The notes: generated by a model from the letters alone, not told the origin. 5,743 bases of DNA from Roseiarcus sp036502965 (GCA_036502965.1 DASXXT010000079.1:1-5743), one strand, 5' to 3'; shown: positions 1-5,562, counted from the first letter of the stretch. Numbers and translations are program-made.

Positions 1-22
1 TCGTCCCCCCAGTTTCAGCAGC

Positions 23-1054
23 TCACATTGTCTCGGTGACCTTCTTGAGATGGGGCGGCTTGTCGGGGTCGCGGCCGCGCCGGCGCGCGGTCGCCTCCGC
101 GACGCGGTAGAAAGCGTGAAGGGCCACGATCGGGGTCAGAAGGGGGTGGCCGCCGTCAAGCGCGACCATTGTCGGCCAGCGCTTGTGCGCCTCGATATCG
201 ACGAGGAGCGGCGCCGCGCCGAACGCAGCGAGGCGGTCGAGCGTGTCAAAGAACCCCGGACGAGCGGCGTCCGCAGGCGCGAAGGCGAGGACTGGAAATC
301 CCGGCCCAATGATCCCCGCCGGCCCATGCAGCACTTCGGCGGACGAGAAGGCTTCGGCGTGGATCGCCGAAGTTTCCTTGAGCTTCAGCGCCGCCTCGGC
401 GGCGACGGCGTGAGTCGCGCCCCGCCCGACGACGAACAGGGACGAGGCTTGGGCCAGCGTCTCGATCGCCTCCGTCGCAGGCGGCGCGACCGACGATGAG
501 TTGATGACCGAAGACAGCTTCGTAAGCGCGGCCAAAAGTTCGGCGTCGTCGCTCCAATGGGCCACAAGAGAGGCGCCGGCGACCAGCGCGGCGATCATCG
601 ATTTGGTCGCCGCCACCGAGCGCTCAGGCCCGGCGCACAACGGCAGAAGTGCGTCCGCCTCGCGCGCAAGCGGAGATTCCTCGTCATTGACGAAGGCGAC
701 CGACAGCGCGCGCTGATCCTTCGCCGCCCGCTGCATGGCCAGGATATCGGGGCTTCGGCCCGACTGCGAGATGGCGATCGCGACCACGCCCTCAAGCTTG
801 AGCGGCGCGTGATAGAGCGAGGCGATCGAGGGCCCGAGCGAAGCGCAAGCAAGCGCGAGCTTGAGCTCGACCAGGTGCTTGAGATAGAGCGCTGCATGAT
901 CGGAACTGCCGCGGGCGACCGTTGCGACGAACGGGGGTTTGCGCGCCCGCAAATCCGCGGCCACTTCCGCGGTCAATGCGGCGTTGGCGGCCAATTGGCG
1001 GCGGACGACCGCGCCGGCTTCCGCGACTTCCGCGGCCATGAACGTCTGGCTCAC
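23..1054 (-). CDS. SIS-domain protein, probable glucosamine-6-phosphate deaminase (NagB-II type)
   Basis: The 343-residue cytosolic protein has two sugar-isomerase (SIS) domains and most likely deaminates/isomerises glucosamine-6-phosphate to fructose-6-phosphate in amino-sugar catabolism. The first SIS domain (about residues 40-165) shows ARGSSDHA at 47-54, the phosphosugar-binding ISQSGRSPD at 95-103, and ERSVAATKS at 144-152. The second (about 195-335) shows VVGRG at 208-212, ALKLKETS at 222-229 and HAEAFSSAEVLHGP at 232-245. The C-terminal tail HLKKVTETM is typical of the NagB-II/AgaS/GlmS group. It lacks the N-terminal glutaminase domain of GlmS, which argues for the deaminase. The reading frame extends upstream to 1297, but that extension runs into pdxH and is low-complexity. 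The GTG at 1054 sits 7 nt after a strong Shine-Dalgarno sequence, so I chose it; ATG 1039 is the alternative. It follows pdxH on the same strand after a 79-bp gap. A nagA-like partner may lie beyond base 1, but only 22 bases remain. The family is secure; the exact sugar substrate is inferred. Confidence 0.88.
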   Translation of the reverse strand: MSQTFMAAEVAEAGAVVRRQLAANAALTAEVAADLRARKPPFVATVARGSSDHAALYLKHLVELKLALACASLGPSIASLYHAPLKLEGVVAIAISQSGRSPDILAMQRAAKDQRALSVAFVNDEESPLAREADALLPLCAGPERSVAATKSMIAALVAGASLVAHWSDDAELLAALTKLSSVINSSSVAPPATEAIETLAQASSLFVVGRGATHAVAAEAALKLKETSAIHAEAFSSAEVLHGPAGIIGPGFPVLAFAPADAARPGFFDTLDRLAAFGAAPLLVDIEAHKRWPTMVALDGGHPLLTPIVALHAFYRVAEATARRRGRDPDKPPHLKKVTETM

Positions 1055-1061
1055 CGCCTCG

Positions 1062-1069
1062 CTCCTTCC
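1062..1069 (-). promoter_or_regulatory. Ribosome binding site that decides the SIS-gene start
   Basis: Read on the minus strand this is GGAAGGAG, a near-ideal Shine-Dalgarno sequence. It is 7 nt upstream of the GTG at 1054. It supports the GTG start over the longer frame beginning at 1297 and over the ATG at 1039, which lies too far downstream of it. Confidence 0.75.
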
Positions 1070-1133
1070 GTCCGCTGGCGTAAAATGGTAGCGTGGCCCG
1101 CTCGGTGAGGCCGCCGATTTGACACGGCTCGAA

Positions 1134-1748
1134 TCAGGGATAAAGCAGCCGTTTTTCCCAGGTTGATTCTGGTGTCGATCGGGTAAACCTGACACGCTCA
1201 TGCAATCGGGAGGGGCGATCGCGCCAGAACTCGATCTCGATCGGCGCGAGCCGATAGCCGCGCCAGTACTCCGGTCGGGGCACTTCGCCGCTTCCAAACC
1301 GCCGTTCGTAAGCCCCCACCGCCGCTTCGAGATCGGCGCGCGAGGCGAGCGGGCGCGATTGCGCGCTCGCCCAGGCGCCGATCTGGCTCCCTCTCGGCCG
1401 GGAGGCGAAATAGGCGTCGCTCTCAGAAGCGGTCACTTCGGAGACGGCGCCGCGAAAACGGGCTTGGCGGCGGAGCGATTTCCAGTAGAAAAGCGCCGCC
1501 GCCCGAGGCTGGCTTTTAAGTTCGCGCCCCTTGGCGCTGTCGATATTGGAGTAGAAGACGAGTCCGCGCGCGTCCGCGCCCTTGCACAGGATCATCCGCG
1601 CGTCGGGCAACCCCTCTGCGTCGACAGTGGCGAGCGTCATCGCCTCCGGGTCGTTGATTTCCGTTGCCCAGGCTTCCTCCAGCCAAAGCTTAAACAACGC
1701 GAACGGATCTGCAGCCTCGGTAAAGTCGGCTGTGCTCAAGTCATTCAA
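1134..1748 (-). CDS. pdxH: Pyridoxamine/pyridoxine 5'-phosphate oxidase PdxH
   Basis: This FMN-dependent enzyme oxidises pyridoxine- or pyridoxamine-5'-phosphate to pyridoxal 5'-phosphate, the last step of vitamin B6 synthesis and salvage, as a cytosolic homodimer. The 204 residues match the usual alphaproteobacterial length. Visible landmarks are NDPEAMTLATVD (32-43), RMILCKG (51-57), FYSN (65-68), SAKGRE (71-76), FYWKSLRRQARFRG (87-100), FASRPRGSQIGAWASAQS (114-131), and the PdxH signature IEFWRDRPSRLHER (172-185); the terminal RLLYP also fits. The residue after the signature's FW is Arg, where the family pattern usually has Gln, His or Gly. The start is a TTG at 1748: the frame has no ATG or GTG upstream before a stop near 1901, and homologues begin near this point. 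A GGAG lies 10 nt upstream on the minus strand. It could be co-transcribed with the downstream SIS gene. Confidence 0.95.
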   Translation of the reverse strand: MNDLSTADFTEAADPFALFKLWLEEAWATEINDPEAMTLATVDAEGLPDARMILCKGADARGLVFYSNIDSAKGRELKSQPRAAALFYWKSLRRQARFRGAVSEVTASESDAYFASRPRGSQIGAWASAQSRPLASRADLEAAVGAYERRFGSGEVPRPEYWRGYRLAPIEIEFWRDRPSRLHERVRFTRSTPESTWEKRLLYP

Positions 1749-1932
1749 AACACCGACGCTCCGCAGAAGAAAAGGAAGGCCAATGCGAACAATATCGCGA
1801 CGCGCGGCTCCTGGCCAACCGGCGCTCCGGCCCGTCGATCTTGCGGACCGCCGTGCGAATGGCCAAATGTGCGAACGAGACAGTGGCCTTTGCGCTTTTC
1901 ATGAAGGCTAAGGCCGAGGGATGGGCTCATAA
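1749..1932. other. Divergent gap between pdxH and the DnaJ-like gene, with a doubtful small ORF
   Basis: No convincing sigma-70 promoter is visible on either strand. On the minus strand a frame opens at ATG 1945 (or ATG 1930) and stops with a TGA at 1747-1745, overlapping the pdxH TTG start. The product of up to 66 residues ends in a hydrophobic stretch, VAILFALAFLFFCGASVF, that could be one membrane segment. A second minus-strand frame from ATG 1902 begins MKSAKATVSFAHLAIRTAVR, has stronger G/C at third positions in its first half, and stops at the TGA whose A lies at 1744. The two halves might therefore be a small gene split by a frameshift. There is no good ribosome site, and I do not recognise either product. 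The plus strand carries the GAGGGA at 1916-1921, which probably serves the DnaJ-like gene. Confidence 0.3.
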
Positions 1933-2874
1933 ATGCGTGATCCATATGATGTTCTTGGGGTATCGAAGACCGCGAGCGAGGCGGAAATCAAATCCGCGTT
2001 TCGCAAGCTCGCCAAGAAGTATCACCCCGACCAGAGCAAGGAGCCAAAGGCGAAAGAGCGCTTCGCGGAAGTCGGCTCGGCCTACGAAATCCTTGGCGAT
2101 GATACCAAGCGCAAAGCGTTCGATCGCGGCGAGATCGATGCGGAAGGCAAGCCGCGCGCGCCGCAATTCGAGGGTTTCGGTTTTGGCCAACACGCGGGGG
2201 GCGCCGGTCGCGGGGACTTTCGCAATTTCGGCTTCGACTTCGGCACCGGCGGGTTTTCGACCGAAAGTGGTTCGGTCGATCCGGACATCCTGTCGGAATT
2301 GTTCGGCGCCGGCCGCACCCGCGCGCGCAGTCAGTCGACCCGGGGGGAGGATATCGGCGTCACGGTCGCGGTTCCCCTGGCGACGATTGCGTATGGCGGC
2401 TCGATCCGCGTCGCCTTGCCGACGGGAAGGACGCTGGACGTCGCCGTGCCCGCCGGCATCGAAGATGGGAAGTCCATCCGGTTGCGCGGTCAGGGCCATC
2501 CCGCCCGTCGCGGCGGATCGCCCGGCGACGTCATCGTGACCATTCGACACGCCGCTCATCCGCTGTTCAGGGTGGAGGGGCGCGATCTGCGGCTGGATCT
2601 GCCGATTACGCTTTACGAGGCCATTTTGGGGGCGCGCGTGAGGGCGCCGACGTTAAGCGGCGAGGTCGAAGTCTCGATCGCTCCGGGCGCTAACGGCGGT
2701 CGAGTGCTGCGATTGCGGGGCAAAGGTCTTCCCGGCGGCGCCGAGCAGGCCGCCGGGGATTTGCTGGCGACGCTTCGGATCGTTCTGCCGAACGAGCCGG
2801 ATGCGGAACTGACCGCCTTGATGCGTAAGATGCGGGATCAGAAGCCCTACCAGCCTCGCTCCGCCGTGGCCTGA
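1933..2874 (+). CDS. DnaJ-class co-chaperone without zinc finger (CbpA-like, class B Hsp40)
   Basis: The 313-residue protein is a J-domain co-chaperone that should stimulate DnaK ATPase and deliver non-native proteins. The J domain occupies residues 1-67, with PYDVLGV at 4-10 and the catalytic HPD at 31-33. A Gly/Phe-rich linker follows at about 80-108. Two beta-rich substrate-binding domains follow: the first (about 138-205) contains VPAGIEDGKSIRLRGQGHP, and the second (about 210-287) contains LFRVEGRDLRLDLPITLYEA. The CxxCxGxG zinc repeats of true DnaJ are absent, so this is the class B/CbpA type and not the main dnaJ. The start ATG has GAGGGA 11 nt upstream, somewhat long spacing, and homologues start with this same MRDPY-type sequence. 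It is divergent from pdxH. Its last 28 bp overlap, tail to tail, the end of the anti-sigma gene. Stress regulation is plausible but no heat-shock promoter is evident. Confidence 0.93.
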   Translation: MRDPYDVLGVSKTASEAEIKSAFRKLAKKYHPDQSKEPKAKERFAEVGSAYEILGDDTKRKAFDRGEIDAEGKPRAPQFEGFGFGQHAGGAGRGDFRNFGFDFGTGGFSTESGSVDPDILSELFGAGRTRARSQSTRGEDIGVTVAVPLATIAYGGSIRVALPTGRTLDVAVPAGIEDGKSIRLRGQGHPARRGGSPGDVIVTIRHAAHPLFRVEGRDLRLDLPITLYEAILGARVRAPTLSGEVEVSIAPGANGGRVLRLRGKGLPGGAEQAAGDLLATLRIVLPNEPDAELTALMRKMRDQKPYQPRSAVA

Positions 2875-3731
2875 GCGGCCTCGACCGACGGGTCGAAGAA
2901 GCCGGTCGCGATCGTTAGCAATGACGCAGGGTCTAGGTCGCCCACCAGGGCAAATCCCTGGCTGCGCCACGTCCATACCGCGGCGGTGCGGCCATCCGCT
3001 GCGAGAAGTTGGGGCGCCCTTGTTGCAGGCGCATCAAGAGACTGGATCAATAACCCGACAGGTCCCTCTTGCGATTTGTAGACTAGAAAGGCCGCCGCCG
3101 CGCCAGGATAGGGAGCAATCCGCGCTCCCATGAGCCTGACGGCGGAAGGAGTCGCGGGCAGGTACACGGGATGCATGAGCCGCGTCGTCAACCAAGCTTG
3201 CGATTGGCTCCTGTCGCTGGTCGCGAATTCAACCGGCTCAACCCCCGGGCGGGCGAATGCCTGGAAAGCCGCGACGCCCGCCTCCCCAAGTCCTTTGGCG
3301 GGGATGACGGTTGCGGCCGGAGCCCAAACGAAGGCAAGGCAGACGAACAACGTCCCGAGCCCCAGCCGCAACAACAGCCACGGTCGAAATGCGTCGGTCG
3401 CGGCGGCCTTCGCCGAAAACCGCGAGGCCTCCGCAATCCTGGGCGATGACGGTTGCGTCGGCTGCTCGCGAGACGGTTTGCCGCCGACCGCTGCCGACCG
3501 TCCAGCCTTGGCCGGAGTTTCGTTCTGATGACGAACGATGCTGATCGAAAAGGCTCTCGCGCCCTCGCCGTCAAAGGCCGTACGAATCGCGCTGTTCTGT
3601 GCTCGCCACAGCGAGGCGCGGCGCGCCAGCGCGGGATCCTGCGCCATCTGCTGCTCGAAGGTCAGGCGCTCGTCGGGCTCAAGGCAGTCGTCCACGTACG
3701 CGTGCAGATCTGCGATGCGCCAGGCCTCCAT
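2847..3731 (-). CDS. Membrane-anchored anti-sigma factor
   Basis: This 294-residue protein probably sequesters the adjacent ECF sigma factor at the inner membrane and releases it on an envelope signal. Its N-terminal part (about 6-55), with ADLHAYVDDCLEPDER and LWRAQNSAIRTAFD, resembles the cytoplasmic sigma-binding domain of the RsiW-like anti-sigma family (COG5662). It lacks the HxxxCxxC zinc motif of ZAS proteins. A Pro/Ser/Lys-rich linker leads to one transmembrane helix at about 118-138 (PWLLLRLGLGTLFVCLAFVW). The remaining 150 or so residues would be periplasmic and include PVYLPATPSAVRLMGARIAPYP. The start ATG shares one base with the sigma gene's stop (TGATG); a GTG one codon earlier gives a GTGA overlap and is equally possible. 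Both imply translational coupling. The 3' end, a TAG at 2849-2847, runs 28 bp into the convergent DnaJ-like gene. The family is well supported, the signal is unknown. Confidence 0.8.
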   Translation of the reverse strand: MEAWRIADLHAYVDDCLEPDERLTFEQQMAQDPALARRASLWRAQNSAIRTAFDGEGARAFSISIVRHQNETPAKAGRSAAVGGKPSREQPTQPSSPRIAEASRFSAKAAATDAFRPWLLLRLGLGTLFVCLAFVWAPAATVIPAKGLGEAGVAAFQAFARPGVEPVEFATSDRSQSQAWLTTRLMHPVYLPATPSAVRLMGARIAPYPGAAAAFLVYKSQEGPVGLLIQSLDAPATRAPQLLAADGRTAAVWTWRSQGFALVGDLDPASLLTIATGFFDPSVEAAQATAERGW

Positions 3732-4294
3732 CACTTGACAACGCGCAAGTGCGGAGCCGTCCTGGGCACCGCCGCCGGAAGCGGGCGGGTTAAGGCCGCG
3801 ACCCGCTCGCGGGCCTTCGTCAGTCGCGCAATCAGCGTAGCCAACGAGATATCAAGAGCCGAGGCCGCTTCCTGGTGGGTGAAACCGGCCAGAACGACGA
3901 TCAGCAGCGGCTCTCTGAGCTCCAAAGGAAGCGCGCGGACTGCCGCCGCCATGCCGATCTCGCTCGCGCGCGTTTTGCGGTGGGCGCTTTCCGCATTCTC
4001 GTCCCATGCCGGTTCCCCATCGTCGAGGGCCAGGCGACGAACATGTCGGCGATGAAGTCGAACAAATTGGCCAAACGCGCGCACGCGCGCATTGTCGCGG
4101 GCGGCTCGATCTGCTTCGTATCGAACGCCCGCGCCCACCGCTTCGAGCGAGGCCTGCCTGAACAGGCGATCAACAAGCGCGACCGCAGAAGCATGGTCAA
4201 GGATGAGCCGGTCATCTCGCGTCAGCGCCACGCCGAACTGGCGCAGGTCAGACAGGTCGCTCAGACTATCGCTTAACGGCGGCACTACGGTCAC
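3731..4294 (-). CDS. ECF-type RNA polymerase sigma factor (divergent region 2)
   Basis: This 187-residue protein is read as an extracytoplasmic-function sigma factor directing RNA polymerase to a small regulon. Region 4 is clear: residues 115-168 carry AVRALPLELREPLLIVVLAGFTHQEAA followed by the helix-turn-helix segment DISLATLIARLTKARERV, closely matching sigma70_r4_2. Region 2 (about 15-55: LRQFGVALTRDD then ALVDRLFRQA) keeps the general ECF shape. The usual core-binding DLVQE motif is replaced and the spacing is stretched by several residues, so core binding may be atypical. No SnoaL-like or other C-terminal extension is present. The start is a GTG at 4294 with a weak ribosome site. A GTG at 4285 could also serve. 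The gene heads a two-gene operon with the anti-sigma factor and is divergent from fabI across a 205-bp gap. The anti-sigma partner supports the assignment strongly. Confidence 0.82.
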   Translation of the reverse strand: MTVVPPLSDSLSDLSDLRQFGVALTRDDRLILDHASAVALVDRLFRQASLEAVGAGVRYEADRAARDNARVRAFGQFVRLHRRHVRRLALDDGEPAWDENAESAHRKTRASEIGMAAAVRALPLELREPLLIVVLAGFTHQEAASALDISLATLIARLTKARERVAALTRPLPAAVPRTAPHLRVVK

Positions 4295-4318
4295 CGAGAG
4301 TTTGCTTGAGCCTCAACA

Positions 4319-4330
4319 AGCGTTAACGCT
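4319..4330. promoter_or_regulatory. Perfect 12-bp palindrome at the sigma-operon transcription start
   Basis: The sequence AGCGTTAACGCT is identical to its reverse complement. It lies just downstream of the predicted -10 of the sigma operon, roughly at the expected start of transcription and 25 nt before the GTG. That is a natural operator position. By chance about one such 12-bp palindrome is expected in a window of this size, so location is the main argument. Confidence 0.35.
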
Positions 4331-4338
4331 AGGCAACG

Positions 4339-4367
4339 ATTCTAGCCCGAAGACGCCCTGGTTCCAA
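4339..4367 (-). promoter_or_regulatory. Sigma-70-like promoter of the ECF sigma/anti-sigma operon
   Basis: On the minus strand a -35 TTGGAA (4367-4362) is followed by a 17-bp spacer and a -10 TAGAAT (4344-4339). These match the consensus at 4 of 6 and 5 of 6 positions. Transcription would start near 4332, giving a leader of about 38 nt. The -35 also contains GGAAC, the core of many ECF-type -35 elements, so autoregulation by the encoded sigma factor is an alternative reading. No textbook ECF -10 is obvious at the right distance. Confidence 0.5.
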
Positions 4368-4385
4368 GCGGGTGTACGAGCAAAC

Positions 4386-4400
4386 TCACACATTTTGTGA
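4386..4400. promoter_or_regulatory. Short inverted repeat TCACA-N5-TGTGA
   Basis: Five-base perfect arms flank a 5-base spacer. The element lies roughly 20 bp upstream of the predicted sigma-operon -35 and 100 bp upstream of fabI. It superficially resembles CRP/FNR half-sites but in the opposite arm order. Five-base arms are common by chance, so this is only a candidate protein-binding site. Confidence 0.2.
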
Positions 4401-4429
4401 CGGCTGACGAAAGCCTTGTCCTTCCCATG

Positions 4430-4452
4430 TGTGTTCAGCGAGGCTAAACACA
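4430..4452. promoter_or_regulatory. Near-perfect 23-bp dyad in the fabI upstream region
   Basis: The arms TGTGTTCAGC (4430-4439) and GCTAAACACA (4443-4452) are complementary at 9 of 10 positions around a GAG centre. The dyad ends 47 bp before the fabI GTG. It could be an operator controlling fabI, or a stem-loop in its leader if transcription begins upstream. I cannot name a regulator. It is the most symmetric element in the gap. Confidence 0.4.
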
Positions 4453-4499
4453 ACGCCGGGACGGCGTAATGGTCGCCGTCGAAGACGAGCGAGGCCTTA

Positions 4500-5336
4500 G
4501 TGGAGCAAACCCTCTCAGTCGGCGCAACCGCGGGCGTCATGCGCGGGATGCGCGGCGTTGTCTTCGGCCTGGCGAACAGTCGTTCGATTGCATGGGGCAT
4601 CGCCAAAGCCGCCCACGCTGCGGGGGCTGAATTGGCGTTCACGTTTCAGGGAGAAGCGCTGGAAAAGCGGGTCCGGCCGCTCGCGCAAGAAATGGGCGCC
4701 AACGTGCTCGGCCATTGCGACGTCACAGAGGGCGCCTCTATCGATGCGGTGTTCGCGGAGGCCGGAAAGTTGTGGGGCTCCATCGACTTCATCGTCCATT
4801 GCATCGCATTTTCCGACAAGGATCAGCTCACCGGCCGTTACATCGACACGACCGAAGACAATTTCACCAAATCGCTGGCCATCTCCTGCTATTCGTTCAC
4901 CGCCCTCGCCCAGCGAGCCGAAAAGCTGATGACCGGCGGCGGCTCCATGCTGACGCTGACCTACTATGGCGCAGAAAAGTGGATGCCGCACTATAACGTG
5001 ATGGGCGTCGCCAAGGCGGCGCTCGAGGCCAGCGTTCGCTATCTTGCGGCTGACCTGGGCGAGAAGGGCATTCGCGTCAACGCGATCTCGGCCGGTCCGA
5101 TCAAAACGCTCGCCGCCTCCGGCATCGGCGATTTCCGTTACATATTGCGGTGGAACGAATATAACTCGCCCCTGCGCCGCTCGGTCACGATCGAGGAGGT
5201 CGGCGACAGCGCGGTCTACCTCTTGTCGCCCATGTCGCGGGGCGTCACCGGCGAAATTATCCACGTCGACGCGGGCTACCACGTTGTGGGTATGAAGAAT
5301 CCCACGGCGCCGGACATAACGGCGGCGAAGGACTGA
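4500..5336 (+). CDS. fabI: Enoyl-[acyl-carrier-protein] reductase (NADH) FabI
   Basis: FabI catalyses the NADH-dependent reduction of trans-2-enoyl-ACP, the last step of each fatty-acid elongation cycle, in the cytosol as a homotetramer. The 278-residue protein is a short-chain dehydrogenase of the FabI type. The cofactor-binding Rossmann start is GVVFGLANSRSIAWG (19-33). CDVTEG (73-78) and HCIAFSDKDQL (100-110) follow. The catalytic pair is Tyr165 and Lys172 in YNVMGVAK, with Tyr155 matching the auxiliary Tyr146 of E. coli. NAISAGPIKTLAASGI (194-209) and the final GEIIHVDAGYHVVGM are diagnostic. Ala103 occupies the position of E. coli Gly93. The GTG at 4500 is preferred because GAGG lies 5 nt upstream and many homologues carry a similar short N-terminal lead. 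The ATGs at 4539 and 4548 are alternatives. The gene is divergent from the sigma operon and is followed by a hairpin-forming repeat. Confidence 0.96.
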   Translation: MEQTLSVGATAGVMRGMRGVVFGLANSRSIAWGIAKAAHAAGAELAFTFQGEALEKRVRPLAQEMGANVLGHCDVTEGASIDAVFAEAGKLWGSIDFIVHCIAFSDKDQLTGRYIDTTEDNFTKSLAISCYSFTALAQRAEKLMTGGGSMLTLTYYGAEKWMPHYNVMGVAKAALEASVRYLAADLGEKGIRVNAISAGPIKTLAASGIGDFRYILRWNEYNSPLRRSVTIEEVGDSAVYLLSPMSRGVTGEIIHVDAGYHVVGMKNPTAPDITAAKD

Positions 5337-5378
5337 GGTTTCGTTGGCAGAGCAGATTGCATTTGGCCGAACCGCGAT

Positions 5379-5486
5379 CGTCATTGCGACCCCCGGGCTT
5401 TGGGAGCCGGGGGGAAGCAATCCAGGGGATCGTAAAGCGCCCTTCGTTCCCTGGATTGCTTCGTCGCTCCGCTCCTCGCGATGATG
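5379..5486. repeat. REP-like dispersed palindrome (TCATTGCGA...GAAGCAATCCAGG family)
   Basis: A large imperfect inverted repeat. The inner arms 5414-5427 and 5449-5462 (GAAGCAATCCAGGG and its complement) are perfect over 14 bp around a 21-nt centre. The outer arms, TCATTGCGA at 5381-5389 and TCGCGATGA at 5476-5484, pair with one mismatch. Between the left arms, 5390-5414 forms its own GC hairpin (CCCCC/GGGGG and GGCT/AGCC around TTGGG), whereas the right side has GTCGCTCCGCTCC, so the two halves are not equal. When translated it yields the familiar spurious 'ERS(D)EAIQ' peptides. I recognise this repeat type from many alphaproteobacterial genomes. In RNA it would fold strongly 40-120 nt after fabI and may end or stabilise the transcript, although no U-tract follows. 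Confidence 0.75.
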
Positions 5487-5490
5487 GTGT

Positions 5491-5562
5491 GGACGGCCCC
5501 GCCCAAACGGCATCGAGTGCCAAAACGTGGTCGCTGGAGCGCCACCAACGGGGAGACCGTCC
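5491..5562 (+). other. Structured left-end leader of the IS110-family element
   Basis: GGACGGCCCC at 5491-5500 can pair with GGGG (5550-5553) and CCGTCC (5557-5562) across a bulged AGA, closing the whole segment. Inside it are the hairpins GGCA-TCGAG-TGCC (5509-5521) and GTGG(T)CGC-TGGA-GCGCCAC (5527-5545). The segment may be a transposase-binding end, a translational control structure (the closing stem hides the ribosome site GGGGAG at 5550-5555), or part of a guide RNA. It is shorter than the known IS621 bridge RNA of about 177 nt. Confidence 0.35.

Larger units (their letters stand above)
4295..4499. other. Divergent regulatory gap between the sigma operon and fabI
   Basis: This 205-bp gap serves two divergent transcription units. 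It holds one credible promoter, for the minus-strand sigma operon, plus three dyads annotated separately. For fabI the plus strand offers only weak hexamers, such as TTGTCC at 4416-4421 with no matching -10 at 16-18 bp, so its promoter was not located. GAGG at 4491-4494 is a plausible ribosome site 5 nt before the fabI GTG. No gene is supported in the gap. Confidence 0.7.

Noticed and set aside
1..22. Start of a downstream nagA-like gene
   Set aside because: Only 22 bases are present; a possible G-rich ribosome site on the minus strand is not enough to call a gene.
557..1108. Plus-strand frame of 183 codons over the SIS gene
   Set aside because: An Arg/Asp-rich shadow frame of a high-GC gene with no recognisable domain.
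1055..1297. N-terminal extension of the SIS protein to an ATG at 1297
   Set aside because: It would overlap the end of pdxH, is low-complexity, and the GTG at 1054 has a strong ribosome site.
1200..1904. Plus-strand frame of 234 codons over pdxH
   Set aside because: Antisense to pdxH and composed of typical high-GC shadow sequence.
1921..1932. Three-codon ORF (ATG GGC TCA TAA) ending just before the DnaJ-like start
   Set aside because: Its ATG directly abuts the Shine-Dalgarno-like bases, so initiation is unlikely; probably coincidental.
3453..4055. Plus-strand frame over the sigma/anti-sigma junction
   Set aside because: The minus-strand pair has clear domains and coupled start/stop; the plus frame has none.
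5379..5486. CRISPR array or classical terminator
   Set aside because: There is one inverted repeat without regularly spaced direct repeats, and no U-tract follows the hairpin.
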